This document shows, one piece after another, positions 44,340 to 55,955 of a DNA stretch of 64,000 nt. Under the pieces are notes generated by a model, which did no database searches, was not told where the DNA came from, and saw nothing but the letters and a program-made list of their open reading frames with translations. Positions within the stretch are counted from its first letter, which is position 1. Each line of letters starts with the position of its first letter. The translations under genes and the position numbers were made by a program. The DNA is from Melastoma dodecandrum. Its lineage: Eukaryota > Streptophyta > Magnoliopsida > Myrtales > Melastomataceae. The stretch spans positions 558,001-622,000 of the forward strand of contig JARUPY010000089.1 of NCBI GenBank assembly GCA_029817715.1. Reading direction: 5' to 3'.

Positions 44340-46498
44340 GGGCTTCTCCTTACAACATGGTTATTTATAGCCATTTCCGATTTGTCATAAAAGTAGAATA
44401 CAATAACAGAGAAGTAGATAAGATCGGATGAGCATGCATTCATGCAGATTTATCGTCTGGGTCGTGGATTTGCATTTGGTGAATGTATTTATTTGGTTTT
44501 GGCTCCATAACGTGTAGTTGGGGGAGGGAAGGCATGGGAGGTCTTCTAACTCCACTTACTCCCCCATCCTTTCTCTTACGAAAATATATTATTATTGCAA
44601 TAACTTACGACCATACTGCCCTTCATCACTTGCGCAGCGAATCCATGTTACGACACCGGTTACAGGCATGTTCAGTCGGGAGGAATGCCGCAACGATTTT
44701 CTGCACTGATCGAATGGCGAATAAGGTTGATTCTGACCGGCCATCGAGAGGAGAGAGCACTGACGACTGACGCCGTGATTATTTGCGAGACCACAAGTCC
44801 GTAAACCATTTCTCCGCTAGTGAACTAAAATAACAATAATAGTAATAACGAACATGTCGGTCATGTAAAGTGAGCGTTCTAATCGTCTTATGGTAGTTGA
44901 AAACGAAGGATGCTGCTACTACTCTTAGTGGGAAATCTAAAAAAAACCAAGCAATATCATCTGTTCATCATTCTCGGAGGATGTGTTCGGTCCTCTTCCA
45001 GGTATGTTATTCTCGATTATGACGACGGACGGACGGGCTCGTTCGGACGATTCTTGCGCACGCCGTCCTCCTGTGTCGTGTGCAACAACAAGATGCTGAA
45101 GATCACGTTCGTCCCATGTGGAAAAGACACGACATTTCTAATATTTCTACGAATGCTACTAGTGCCAGTACCGGATACCATTTTATTTCTTTGTTTTTAT
45201 TAATTCAGGTTGTTTAATTGAAAAATGGGATTATTCAGGAATATACATTGAATGCTAAGATTACGCATTGAGTTTCTGGTAGTAGATCCATAATAAAAAA
45301 AGTGTTTGTGATTGTTCCAGAAGAAATGAAACAAAAGATAGGATAGAGCTAGGACATTTATTGTATGAAGTCTTCAATGTGCAAAGTGTTTTATTTTTCT
45401 CTTCTCATTTTTCTAACCAAACACAACCTTAATATATTAAAGCTTGTTTCAATGCAAAACAAGAAGAAAGATGCAGCATTGACTCAACCATCGACAAACT
45501 TTCACATATTAACAACTACTCTAGGAGGGGGAATGTTTTTATCCGGTGCTGACGATTTAATAAAACTATCTTTGTAGCTCAAGAATGTTTCAGTTTATAC
45601 TCTTACCTAGTATTTGGATATACCAAGAAAGATATACGGTCCAATGAAACGACTATAAAATATTTACTCATGGGTGGGGCAGGCTCGTCTCTTCTGGTTC
45701 ATGATTTCTCTTTGCTATATGGTTCATCTTGCGGAGAAATTCGAAAGAACTCCTATACGGAACGAGAGCAACACTTCCTTATTATTAATGACAAAAAAAT
45801 ACTTTGTTTTTTTTCTACATTAGGAGTTGTTATTTCTCCTACATGATTTCTGTTTGGATGGGAAGACTTGAAGGAGAAAGAGCTTGTCCAAGTCGTCCGA
45901 GACTGTTGTTACTGAAAACATAGGAAGCTTTAGATACTTTTCACAAAGTGTAGTAAAATGCATGATTAGTCACAAAATTTCAAATTAGTAAGTAATCTCT
46001 GAATATACCCCATTTTTTAAGGCATGACATGATGGCCCAACCAAGTTTTAACTCCCCGAGAACCCTTTATGGAAGGTTGAATCTCCCACACGATCATTGC
46101 TAATCGTTTCGACCCTTTCGGTGTTATTCATATTCTTAAACTTTAGATCTCTCTCTGTGATGTGTCCACTTCACTCATTCTGAGTTTTGTTGTGATGTAT
46201 CTTCAATGCTAATTATAAAGAGGGTTTTCCTTGACCCTACTAATTTGTGTGACCGACTCTTTCGTCTGGAGCAAGGGGGCAACCGCAAGTGTTCTTCGTA
46301 TACATATATGCCAAAACATAGTATTATTTATCATTATCATTTATTCGTCTGTCCTGCATGGACCGTATTACACGCATTCGTAATTGTAGCCAAGCATTTA
46401 CTAAGGTTACATATGCTTCTGCACCACAAACCCGCAACAAGCATTGTTCATGCCCATTGACTGCACTATATATGCGCTTTATCCCGAGTTTCGCCCGT
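44340..46498. other. Spacer in copy 2 before GRP2
   Basis: Promoter remnant of the missing GRP1 partner, then AT-rich sequence as in copy 1. The copy-2-only segment 45222-45487 has no coding signal. The Cys-rich tail remnant of GRP2 lies at about 46400-46498. Confidence 0.45.
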
Positions 46499-47068
46499 TC
46501 ATGGCAATCCACCGTAACGGCCTCCGTTGTAAGCTTCAAATCTGTCACGACTAGGGTATTCCCTAAACCTGCCACCATTGCCTGGATATCCTCCATATCT
46601 GACTCCATCAACAGGTCGCCCTTCGTAACCTCCCCCTCCACCGGGATATCCATTATACCCATCACGACCATAGACCCCGTATCTGCCGCCGCCGCCGGGA
46701 TATCCACCATACCCACCACGACCATATGCCCCGTATCCGCCGCCTCGGGGATATCCACCATACCCACCACCATATCCGCTGCCAGTAGGGACCGGACCAT
46801 ATGACATTGGGCCGCCGTAGTCATTTTCAGATACCTTGGTACTTACCTCCTCTGGAAGTGGAAAGCACGTATACCAATTATCAGCAGCAACAACATTATT
46901 ACTATGGAAAAGCCCAAAATTATATATAAAGAAAAAAAAGAACGTTTGCTTATGGTAATGCGGATCATGTGACGTACCTTCTTTGGTAGCCGGAGTAGCG
47001 GTGTCGGCTGCCATCGTCTCCAAAGAAACAAGGAAGAGCACGACGAGGATGAGCACCCTCGATCTCAT
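46499..47068 (-). CDS. Glycine-rich secreted protein, GRP2 (copy 2)
   Basis: Exons on the minus strand are 47068-46978 and 46851-46499, giving 147 residues with the same signal peptide and repeat plan as the copy at 24870-25439. By eye it differs at three positions in the Gly-rich part (Gly to Asp in GRDGYNG, Arg to Gly in GGGGGYEG, Gly to Asp in PSRDRFEA). The end YGGLP and the out-of-frame Cys-rich remnant downstream are shared. Both copies look functional, and the few differences imply a recent duplication. Confidence 0.85.
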   Translation of the reverse strand: MRSRVLILVVLFLVSLETMAADTATPATKEGTSHDPHYHKQTFFFFFIYNFGLFHSNNVVAADNWYTCFPLPEEVSTKVSENDYGGPMSYGPVPTGSGYGGGYGGYPRGGGYGAYGRGGYGGYPGGGGRYGVYGRDGYNGYPGGGGGYEGRPVDGVRYGGYPGNGGRFREYPSRDRFEAYNGGRYGGLP

Positions 47069-47140
47069 TCTTTTCTTCGACGCTTGTAGATGGACTATAT
47101 ATGTCTTGGTGGATGAAGAAATGTGAGCTCATTTCGAGGT

Positions 47141-47148
47141 TATTTATA
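47141..47148 (-). promoter_or_regulatory. TATA box of GRP2 copy 2
   Basis: TATAAATA on the minus strand, 73 bases before the ATG at 47068, identical to copy 1. Confidence 0.7.
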
Positions 47149-47149
47149 G

Positions 47150-49263
47150 GGCCTTAAAAGGGAGATGTTCTACACTGTTTTTTAATTATTATTATTATTT
47201 TTGTCTATCGGAAAAAAGGGGGGATAAAGAGGTCTTCGTGAGAATAATTCAAATAATAGAACCAAAATAATTCTTCGTCGGTTCATGATGATTGCATATA
47301 GCGTCCATTTTCTGTCAATCTCGCTGGCGTTCCCCCACCTGCAGGGGTTATGTAAATATCACACGATTCCTGACAAATGGGGTTGGGACTGAGTAAACAA
47401 AGATTGACTCAAAGTCATGCAGTGCAGACAAAAAGGCAGCCGCGGATTCAATTGGAATGATTCCAACCCCATCGGCACACGCCGGGATAAACCGCGAATT
47501 GCTCCCTAATTATTGTATCAAACCTTGTCATCGATCGATGTAACAAAAATTAAATGTAAATCATGAACCCAATAACCAACTCTTTTTGACAAAATTAATT
47601 CAATCGAGACGATTATTCCACATTTTTATAAGGACGCCGTAAATCGGGGCTGAAAGTGATGGTTAATTTAAAAAAGGCGAGTCCACCGGAAGACTTGAAG
47701 AAAACTTTTTTTGAAGTCGTCCTGACAATAACCCGTTGTTTCTTTTTTAGGTTTGATGTTTTTTACATATATATTTTTAAGTGTAACGTAATGAATAGTC
47801 GATTCGTTTAAATTTTTCTTTACTAAACGCCCACTGATTTTTCCCCACACAAAATTTAAACAAAAATCTCAAGGTTATGGTTAATTTGGCGTGGAATAAC
47901 AATTTGGTTAGGTTTTGTGGCTAAGTAGATGAAGAATTGAATGAAGTTGGTGGTTTAGAAGCCGGTGACATCGTTCCAAGGGGTCGTGACATATTCAATG
48001 AACAGATGTGTGACATTTTGAGTGTCACGAATGAAATTATAATTATAATAATATTAAGTAAAGGTATATTAAGGTACGGATTTTTTTTCTTTAAAACAGA
48101 AGGGAAAAAAAAAGAGAAACAAGAATGATATTGTTTACACTTTATACCGGGTAATTTTGGGACGTCGATTGTAATTTGAGTACAGCGACGAATATAATAG
48201 TTAAGTCGATTTAAGGAAAATCTAATTTGCCAATTAAATCAACGGCAATGGCAAAATCTATTTAGTCGATGAAGGATTTTGCATCTAACCCAGTCGATAT
48301 AGGAGAAAATTTAATCTAGTTTGAACTAGACATATTAGTCTATTGAGACTATGGTCTTAAAGATAAGATTTTACAGGAGAATATCATAATGAAATGAAGG
48401 AGCAGAAATTGAATAATCGTCGTTGAACATTCTCTATAAATAGAAGGAAATATTAGAAAATTAAGAGACACATCAACAATAACATATGTCAGACACTTTA
48501 TCTTTATCTAAGTTTTAAAGTAGAATATCTATACAATATTTAGGAATCTTAACAAGCATTCAAAGGCGCCTGAAGGGCTATGTTCTTATACTCTATTTCC
48601 AGAAATGGAAGTAAATGTTTTTTGTTCTTATGTTCAAGTACTTCAATTTACCATTTATTTAAAAGTTTTGGCGACCATTTTACTTTACATTCACTATATT
48701 CTTCGTCGAATATCGCGACGTATTGATCTACCCGCAAAGATAGTTGTATAAATTGTATCATAAGGGTACATGCTAATATTATTAGATTGAGACAACACCT
48801 TGTGAAAGCAAGGATCCTCCTGCAGAGACGATCGATCACATCAGAGACGTGTAATGCGAATGTCTTTCGACTTCTAATCGTGTTATAAATTTATTCACGT
48901 TACTCGAGCTTTTCAAAGTAGGTCCTTTTTATTATTTTATGGTGTTAGATCGTTTCTTGGATTTTATCTACTACAAAATAATACGTGCATATATTTCATT
49001 ACTAAACTTTTTCTTTTTATGTTTTTATCCGGCAGCAGCAACCCGGGAATTTGCTATTCGGACAATAACCCAAACATAGGAATATCATCGATCTTTATTT
49101 ATTCGGGTGATCCTGTAAGGACCATATTACACACGTTCATAATAGTAGCATGCCACGTACTTAGAATGTTACATATGTGCTTGCACCACAAACCAGCAAA
49201 CCAAAATTATTTATGTGCATTGAATCTGCACCATAACATGTGTTCGCCCGAGTTTCCGCTCCT
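47150..49263. other. GRP2-GRP3 spacer in copy 2
   Basis: Nearly identical to 25520-27644; AT-rich, no gene recognised. Confidence 0.45.
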
Positions 49264-49816
49264 TCATGGGAATCCACCGTACCTTCCGAATCCCCCACGA
49301 CCACGGTATTCCCCAAACCTAACACCATTGCCGGGATATCCTCCGTATCCACCATGCTCATCTCCACCGCTGCCCGGCCGCCCTCCATAACCTTCCCCAC
49401 CGCCGGGGTATCCATCGTATCCACCACCCCTGTACCCACCATATCCCCCATATCCTCCACCACCGCGGCCATATCCCCCATATCTGCCGTAGCCACCTCC
49501 ACCACTGCTGGGGTATCCACCGTAGGTCATAACTGGATCGCCGTTGTCATTTTTATATGCTTTGGTATGTACGTTTTCTGGAAGTTGAACGCACGTCCAA
49601 CAATTATCAGTAGCAATAACATTATTAACTATGGTAAAGCACAAAATGATGAAAAATTGTACATAAAAGAAATAAATGGTCGCCATGGCATGTGAGCATA
49701 TTATGTGTACCATCATCAGTAGCCCGAGAAGCGGTCTCGGCCGCCATCGCCTCCAGAGAGAGGAGAAGAAGAGAGGCCGCCAACAGACCGACGATGGAGA
49801 GCACCCTTGGCCTCAT
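49264..49816 (-). CDS. Glycine-rich secreted protein, GRP3 (copy 2)
   Basis: Exons on the minus strand are 49816-49711 and 49577-49264, giving 139 residues with the same signal peptide, mature start ENVHTK, Tyr/Gly repeats and end YGGFP as the copy at 27645-28197. I see no amino-acid difference; one silent change in exon 1 and a few intron changes separate them. This near-identity contrasts with the much greater divergence just upstream of the gene (after 50.4 kb). Confidence 0.85.
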
Positions 49817-49892
49817 TCTCTTCTCCAATGCTTGTAGAAGATTATCCCGCCCTTACTACGTTTGATGCAGAAATGTGAGCTCATTTTGAGCT

Positions 49893-49900
49893 TATTTATA
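49893..49900 (-). promoter_or_regulatory. TATA box of GRP3 copy 2
   Basis: TATAAATA on the minus strand, 77 bases before the ATG at 49816. Confidence 0.7.
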
Positions 49901-50653
49901 GACCGTGGCCAGATAAGATTTTTCATTAGTGATCACTTGATGCTCCAGATAAATCTACGTACATTCCTAATAAAATTGAAATTTCGGTATTGTTTTGCCT
50001 CTAAAGGTGAAAACCACCTTCAAGAAAAGCAATTTTGTCTGGAATAGTTGACAGTTGACTTCGTCGTGCGAGAAGGGGTGGAGGGGAAAGCGACTTTGTT
50101 CGGGCTTTTTATTTGGGCCTAAAGGAAAAGGTGATATTGGGCCCGGGTTTAGTGTTAGTTGGGCCTCGTGTCGGTTCCATTGTCTAAAGTTCCTGTACTG
50201 AAATTGATTTAACTTATATTTATTATAGATATGTTTGGCTCTTGGACAAATAAAGAAAATGAGTGAGCGTAATTGGTGCGGGACAAAAAGTCCGGTAGAT
50301 ATTTGTTCACGTAGAAGTAATCCGGATGAGTATCGAGTCATCCATACGAGCTTAGTCATTAAGCGACTTGACGACACTTGAAACCATACGAAACAACTGT
50401 TTTCTTACGGGCACACCGGACGACGAAGGAAGGAATCGAGCGAATGGAATCCGCGGTAGTGAGGGATACCTTACACCGGGCTTAAGTCCATTTATAGGCC
50501 CATACTTGTTTTAGAGAGTCTCCCACAAAAGCTCCCATGAATAAAAACCCACGGAACCCTCCCCAGAGAGCAAAGCGAGTCAACCTTCTCACCTAAAGAG
50601 TAGTACAAGATAGAGAGGTGGTTCAAGGACTCGCTGAGATCTTTCCCACTGGG

Positions 50654-50905
50654 ATGGGACCGATCGTCATATCCCTCATGACTGTGTGTGCAGCCGTCGT
50701 TGCCATCGTTGCCATCATGAAGTTTTCCCAGATCTGTGTAGAAGTGGATGAAGTGGAAACTGGGGAAACCCAATACACCCGTGTCCGGGTCTACGCCTCG
50801 GACGCTGCAGTCCCCATCGCGGTCCCCGCCGCTCCTGCCGGCCAGCTGGTTCACCGGCCTCGTGGCAAAGCCCAGCGTCTCGACGAAGGGGGTTTTTATG
50901 CTTGA
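50654..50905 (+). CDS. Small single-span membrane peptide, copy 2 (full length)
   Basis: Unrecognised family. The ATG at 50654 opens 83 codons: a hydrophobic span (PIVISLMTVCAAVVAIVAIM), then CVEVDEVETGE, YTRVRV, an Ala/Pro-rich stretch and a basic end RPRGKAQRLDEGGFYA. The frame also extends upstream without an ATG. The membrane span and acidic patch are shared with 29015-29194, where a TAG removes the tail. The tail codons beyond that TAG are still alignable, so this longer form is probably ancestral. A short leader with no obvious TATA lies upstream. The type I-like layout could suit a signalling micropeptide, but that is speculation. Confidence 0.45.
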   Translation: MGPIVISLMTVCAAVVAIVAIMKFSQICVEVDEVETGETQYTRVRVYASDAAVPIAVPAAPAGQLVHRPRGKAQRLDEGGFYA

Positions 50906-51289
50906 GTGGTAACGGACTTTTGCCATGTGAGTGCTGGTGAAGTAATTATGATCTTCTTCCCATTTACAATGTCATCTGGGATAAACCGAGAAACGACTTA
51001 AGATGTTATATATCTAAGCTTGTTGTTTATGACATTTTTCTGGCACCGCGCTGGCGAGATCAGCTACGATATCGATAGTTAGCATTTCCTTTTCCCCCTT
51101 TGCGCTGGTGGAGGGATGTCTTTATTTATTAGTGGATTGGTTGTATAATCGGATCTCGCCCGGCGTGCGGCAAGGCCTGCAGAGGGCCACGCCACAGACG
51201 AGGCACCTCGGATTGAGATCTGGTCCGTCAGGGGGGTCAACTGTGTTGAGTATTTTGAAGAAAAGTAACTCAAATCATACATATGAGTT

Positions 51290-52550
51290 ACAATAGGTGT
51301 GCCTTATTAATAGACCCAGTAGGAAAGATCAACGGATAGAAAACGTTTCTAATTACAACGGAAGAAGGTGAAACGAAGGAATAGGGAGACGAAGAGTTGG
51401 TATTATGGCTAGCAAACTGCTGGACAGAAGTTGGGTAAGCCGGGGGTTTGGTTGTTGTTTGAGACGGTGAAATGGTAGGGGTAGTTGGGAAGGGTAGGGT
51501 AGTAATTGTGGATGGAAATTGGACAGTGACATTTGTGACCTGGTCAATTTCGGTACCTCATTCCAACATTTTCCATACATACATTTATGGCAAGTTGTTT
51601 GCGTGGAAAGAAAAGGAATGGTGTAACATAGTTTGTTTGACCATTTATTCGTTACATGTTCATAAGAAATTATATCAAACTGATAAATTTCTTTTCAAAC
51701 ATTAATGTGCATCTACAATTTGTTCCATTGTAAATGTTTCTGATTTTATATGTGTTAAAGCTAATTAGAAGGGACGTATGGGATTTTGAAATTCAAGATA
51801 CCCATTAAAATAATAGGAATTGAGACAGGGTAAAAAAAAAATAGGAAATGAGATTAAATTCCTGATCTTTAGTTTGGGCCTCGACCGGGGATGACTTCTA
51901 CGTTCTTAATTATGTACGTTCTTAATTAAACATAGGACTATCATCAATCTCTAGTGTTACAAATAGAGAAAATGCACACAAAAAAGAAAACTTAATTGGT
52001 GCGGGGGCGAACGTCGTTATATATTTGTCCACGGAGAAATATCACATGATGATTGTGTTGAATTGTTAATTGTGTGACGCGTGCAATAGATCAACCCAAA
52101 GAAGAATTCAGTGCATGATCTTCAACTGGGACAATAACTGAAATCATATCGTTGGAGCTTTGTTTCCCTTGGGTTCCGCAAAATAATTAGTTTAAGGTAA
52201 AAGAGTTTTAAAAATTTCCAACGATTTAGAAACATTTGGAGCTCGTTGTTTATAAATGGAACGCGATATTTGCAATATTAATTTCTCAATATTATATCAA
52301 TATTTTTGAGTTTCTGTCTTATCGGGTAAAATATTTTGCAAACTTAACCTTATTATAGCTAAATATTTTCGTTTGCTGAGCTCCTTGGCCAGTGCATGAG
52401 CACATATGTTGGCCTCTCTATGAACATGAGCACAAGCTATCAGATGGCTCGGGAATGAACTCCAGAGTATCTGGTGTTTATCGATACGTGGAAATAGGTT
52501 ATTTGACATGCGATTAATTAAAGAGACAGGTACGATGGAGCCAATTTCAA
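51290..52550. other. Copy-2-only segment
   Basis: Absent from copy 1, where the flanks are joined by different sequence (29650-29930). It contains an RNase H-like fragment (separate entry). No terminal repeats or target duplication were found, so it may be a captured or ectopically inserted fragment, or sequence deleted from copy 1. Confidence 0.5.
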
Positions 52551-52581
52551 TCGTCAACAAGGAAATTTCCTCGAATTTCAA
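52297..52581 (-). pseudogene. RNase H-like fragment of a LINE-type or domesticated RVT_3 sequence
   Basis: Frame of about 94 codons without a clear ATG context. It has SLLTIEIGSIV, then HLIACAHVHREANICAHALAKE. The pattern 'HVxREAN..AHxLAK' marks the last part of plant RNase H-like domains found in LINE elements and related orphan proteins. The catalytic N-terminal part is missing, so it is a fragment. Confidence 0.55.
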
Positions 52582-52589
52582 TCGTCAGT

Positions 52590-53879
52590 CTGTTTTATTT
52601 GTTTGATAATAATGCCACCTGATTGACAGAGTTTGAAATGATGAAATGGTTTCTTGACTTAGTGCAACAAATGAATTTTGGTATGAAATGAAAGCTTAGA
52701 TAAACATGAACCCTTGGCGCATGTTGTAATCTAAGCTTGTTTCGATGAACAACACGACTCTTACGACACGGTGCTACCGGGATCTGCTATGGCCTATGAA
52801 TATTTTAACATTTCTTTCCCTTTCCGATGGAGGGTTGTCGCATGGTGAGGTGGAGCCTAAGAAGGGCCACGGACGAGGCTGCCTTGGGTTGAGATCTGGT
52901 CCAACCAGGTCGTATTCTCGCCTTTCCAAATAGAGAGGTTAACTACAAAAGCCCTTTTCAAATGTTCAGAAACTTAGGAATGCGGGAAGATCGGAAACAT
53001 GGTTGGTAGTAGGGTTGGGAAGGGTGGTAATTGTTTACAGAGGCGTTGGGCCAACTCCAAACCGATAGAGATTGGAGATAGCAAGTGGAGTGTATTAATT
53101 GTCGTAGTAGCCAATGACATTTGTGACCTGGTCACTGTCGGTACCTTATTTGTATTTTCGTCCCCATTTTCCATATATTTATGGGTTCTGATTGGGGTAA
53201 GGGGAATGAATGGGAAATTGTTTCGTGGAAAAAATGAATGTTGCAAGAGAGTTTGACCATGTACTCGTAACATGTTCATAAAAGAAAAGGGTGCATGTTG
53301 CACCGAACCACAATAAATTATATCAAATTGATATATTTCTCTTTACACGTCAATGTGCATCTACAATAATTGGAAGGGACGTATGGGATTTTGAAGTCCA
53401 AAAGATAATACCCATTAAAATAATAAATTCTTTTATTAATCCTTTTTCCACGGGACTTGTCGGAGCACGAAATATTAAAATATTTTTCTTTCTTATGCAA
53501 TGAAAGGGCAACGACACATCATTTAATCGATATTTTAGTCTCATCCCCGCGTGAACATGTCAGGGTGAGTAAAAAGTGATGCAATGGAACTTCCATTTTA
53601 GTAACAGGTAAAAGATTTTGAAGTGTAAAATTTTGAAGTGAAATCAAAATCAAATAATGTAAAAGGGAATTCAAAGCATGGGAATCTGGTCAAAGTAGAG
53701 GGGATTGAACAAACACCTACTCTCTAATTTAAGGAAAGCCCATCAGAACCTGGCAGTCAATGTTGGGTTCTCCGGGTTATCTTATCTCTCTCTCCCTGTC
53801 CAATAGGGTGGTTTATCCTTTATCCTGAATTGTCGTCTTGTAGACGTGGATGCCGCCCCCCAAAAAAATTAAAAATAAA
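52590..53879. other. Spacer in copy 2
   Basis: Matches 29930-30800 and 31720-32990 of copy 1 with about 95 percent identity by eye. The hAT and Mutator-like insertions of copy 1 are absent. No gene recognised. Confidence 0.45.
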
Positions 53880-54468
53880 TGGCAAAATATACGTTTATGG
53901 CCTCAACTTTGAGTCAACTTTCTGTTTTGTCATTAACTTAGTTTGTTATATAATTTTGTCACCAACTTTTATTTTTATTTTTATTTTGGCCAATCATGAA
54001 TTTCTTTTAGTGAAAGCCAAACAAGGCCTTAATATAGTCTGACCCGTGTCTTATAATAGTTGAGTTTCGACCTCTCATTCGTTCGTCACATAATCTACTT
54101 TATCCGTAGTAGTCACATCCTAATAGAACATCATCCGACATTCATCGATTTTTTATATTTTTTGACAACATCAGCAACTATCGTTAACTTCTGCTTTCAA
54201 TTCACTTAATTTGTACATCAAAATTTTATAAAAAAAATACAAATGAAAGGTTTCAATATTATTTTCTATTTTTTGAAATTTTTTTTCCTTTTTAGTCGAT
54301 AAATGAAAATTGTCTATTAAGGTCTGTTTGGCTTATACACGATAAAATTCAAGATTGGCCAAAATCAAAATAAAAACAAAAGTTGGGGACAAAATTATAT
54401 AACAAACTAAGTTAATGACAAAACAAAAAGTTGGCTCAAACTTGAGGCCATAAACTGATATTTTGCCA
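53880..54468. mobile_element. Long-TIR DNA transposon (MITE or MULE type), 589 bp
   Basis: Terminal inverted repeats of about 125 bases start TGGCAAAATAT(A/C) and share blocks such as GTTTATGGCCTCAA, TTTTGTCATTAACTTAGTTT and TATATAATTTTGTC. The flanks read AAATAAA on both sides (53873-53879 and 54469-54475), though the A-rich context makes the duplication length uncertain. No coding capacity. Absent from copy 1 at about 32990. Confidence 0.88.
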
Positions 54469-55038
54469 AAATAAATTCCTGATCTTTAGTTTGGGCCCCG
54501 ACAGGGGATGACCTCACTTCACCCATGCCCTGGGACACTTCTACAAACCCAGGGCAGGCCCATGAACTCCAACTCTTGTCCGAAACAGCATTAAGAAGCA
54601 GAACATATATAATCTGACATTATCAATTTTATATTTTTTTTATGCCCTTTCCTATGTTAAGCGTTGAGTTCGAAAAGCTAATTACCCAGACCAAATATGC
54701 ATATATTTTTTTTTGGAGATTTTTACGTAGGTGTAAAACACGTGGGGGAGGAGATTGATACATGCATGCATCTTCTTTATTTTACATAACACAAAGGAAG
54801 AGCCTTGAAAGGATTTTAGGACTACGGGATTCATATTTATCAGCTAAAACCGTCGGGACTATTTTTAGCTTTTATTAGCTTAACATAGAATATAGAGGTT
54901 TAGATTATGATCCCCTATGATTTTCATAAACAGAGTCCCGGTTTTGTCTCGAACGGCCTCCGATGCCACTCTTCGGCAGCACACTTTCCCTACTATGGCT
55001 ACCTCAGCGCCGCGGAATGCCTCCTTCGCCTCCTCTGT

Positions 55039-55864
55039 TTATGGTGGTGTTCCAGACGGGTCTCCGGAGCTTGCACCTCCAGCACGTTCAACTTCCTTAA
55101 CACCGCCGCCGCCACCACCCCATCCACCACCATGTCCTCCGCCTCCTCCACCCCAGCCACCTCCTCTGCCGCCGCCTCCTCCGCCCCAGCCACCACCACC
55201 TCCTCCATAGTGATTAACTTCGTCCATGCCGCCACCGCCGCCGCCCCAGCCTCCGCCTCGTCCACCTCCGCCATGTCCTCCTCCTCCCCAGCCTCCGCCT
55301 CGTCCATAGTGATTAACCTCATCCACACTGCCACCGCCGCCGCCCCAGCCTCCGCCTCGTCCGCCGCCTCCACCCCAGCCTCCGCCACGTCCGCCTCCAC
55401 CCCAGCCACCGCCATGATAATATGGCTCGTACAGGCCAGTAGCTTCGTTGAGCATGAAAACTGCTTCATTCGGCGCCACTGAAAACAGTACCAGTCATGA
55501 TTTCGTCCAATTATATATCAAATATAACTCACGTACTAGAAACGAGATCCTACCATTTTCTACGCAGCACCTGCACCCATAGTAACCACAACATCTCCTG
55601 TAACAGCCGCCGCCGCCTCCGCCTCCACCGCCACCCCACTTGCTCTCTCCGATGGTCTTGGCACTCTTGGGCTGGTTACTCTCCGTCGTCACTACAAGGA
55701 ACCAAACGTATAGTGAGTGACGGACAGACAACAGAACAATTAAAAGGAAAGTAAAACCCTAAGCTACCCTTATTCTCATCCTGCTTTTTCTCATCGGCTA
55801 AGGAAACGACGACGAGGGCGAGGGCAAACAGAACCGCCAGGAAGTTTATCCTCTTAAGCATCAT
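55039..55864 (-). CDS. Glycine-rich secreted protein with internal Cys-rich motif, GRP4
   Basis: Exons on the minus strand are 55864-55768, 55691-55554 and 55478-55039; phases match and give 224 residues. The start MMLKRINFLAVLFALALVVV with an end near SLADEKK is a signal peptide. Exon 2 holds TTESNQPKSAKTIGESKW, a Gly10 run and the Cys motif CYRRCCGYYGCRCC. Exon 3 starts VAPNEAVFMLNEATGLYEP and then carries long GGGWGGGG repeats punctuated by DEVNHYG units, ending SGDPSGTPP. The order differs from GRP1: the Cys motif comes before the main Gly-rich repeat, not at the end. Exon 3 may therefore be a later addition. The duplicate at 33597-34118 is broken. Confidence 0.85.
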
Positions 55865-55947
55865 CTTCTTTAGTTTTGGCTCACTAGAAGGCAATCCGAT
55901 AAGGGTGGTGATCCACGATGCGAAACCAAGGTTAGGTTGGTGGGAGG

Positions 55948-55955
55948 TATTTATA
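55948..55955 (-). promoter_or_regulatory. TATA box of GRP4
   Basis: TATAAATA on the minus strand, 84 bases before the ATG at 55864, in GCTATAAATACC. Confidence 0.7.

Larger units (their letters stand above)
44331..55618 (+). repeat. Segmental duplication, copy 2
   Basis: Matches 22959-34118 (see there). It begins inside the 5' leader region of the lost GRP1 partner and keeps its TATTTATA promoter element. Differences from copy 1 include a 265-base extra segment at 45222-45487, an extra 1.26 kb at about 51290-52550, a long-TIR element at 53880-54468, and no hAT or Mutator-like element. Confidence 0.93.

Noticed and set aside
54907..55482. 191-codon plus-strand frame antisense to GRP4, and the Ala/Met/Glu-rich minus-strand frame at 54999-55469
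   Set aside because: Both are shadows of the Gly-rich repeat in other frames, with low-complexity composition.
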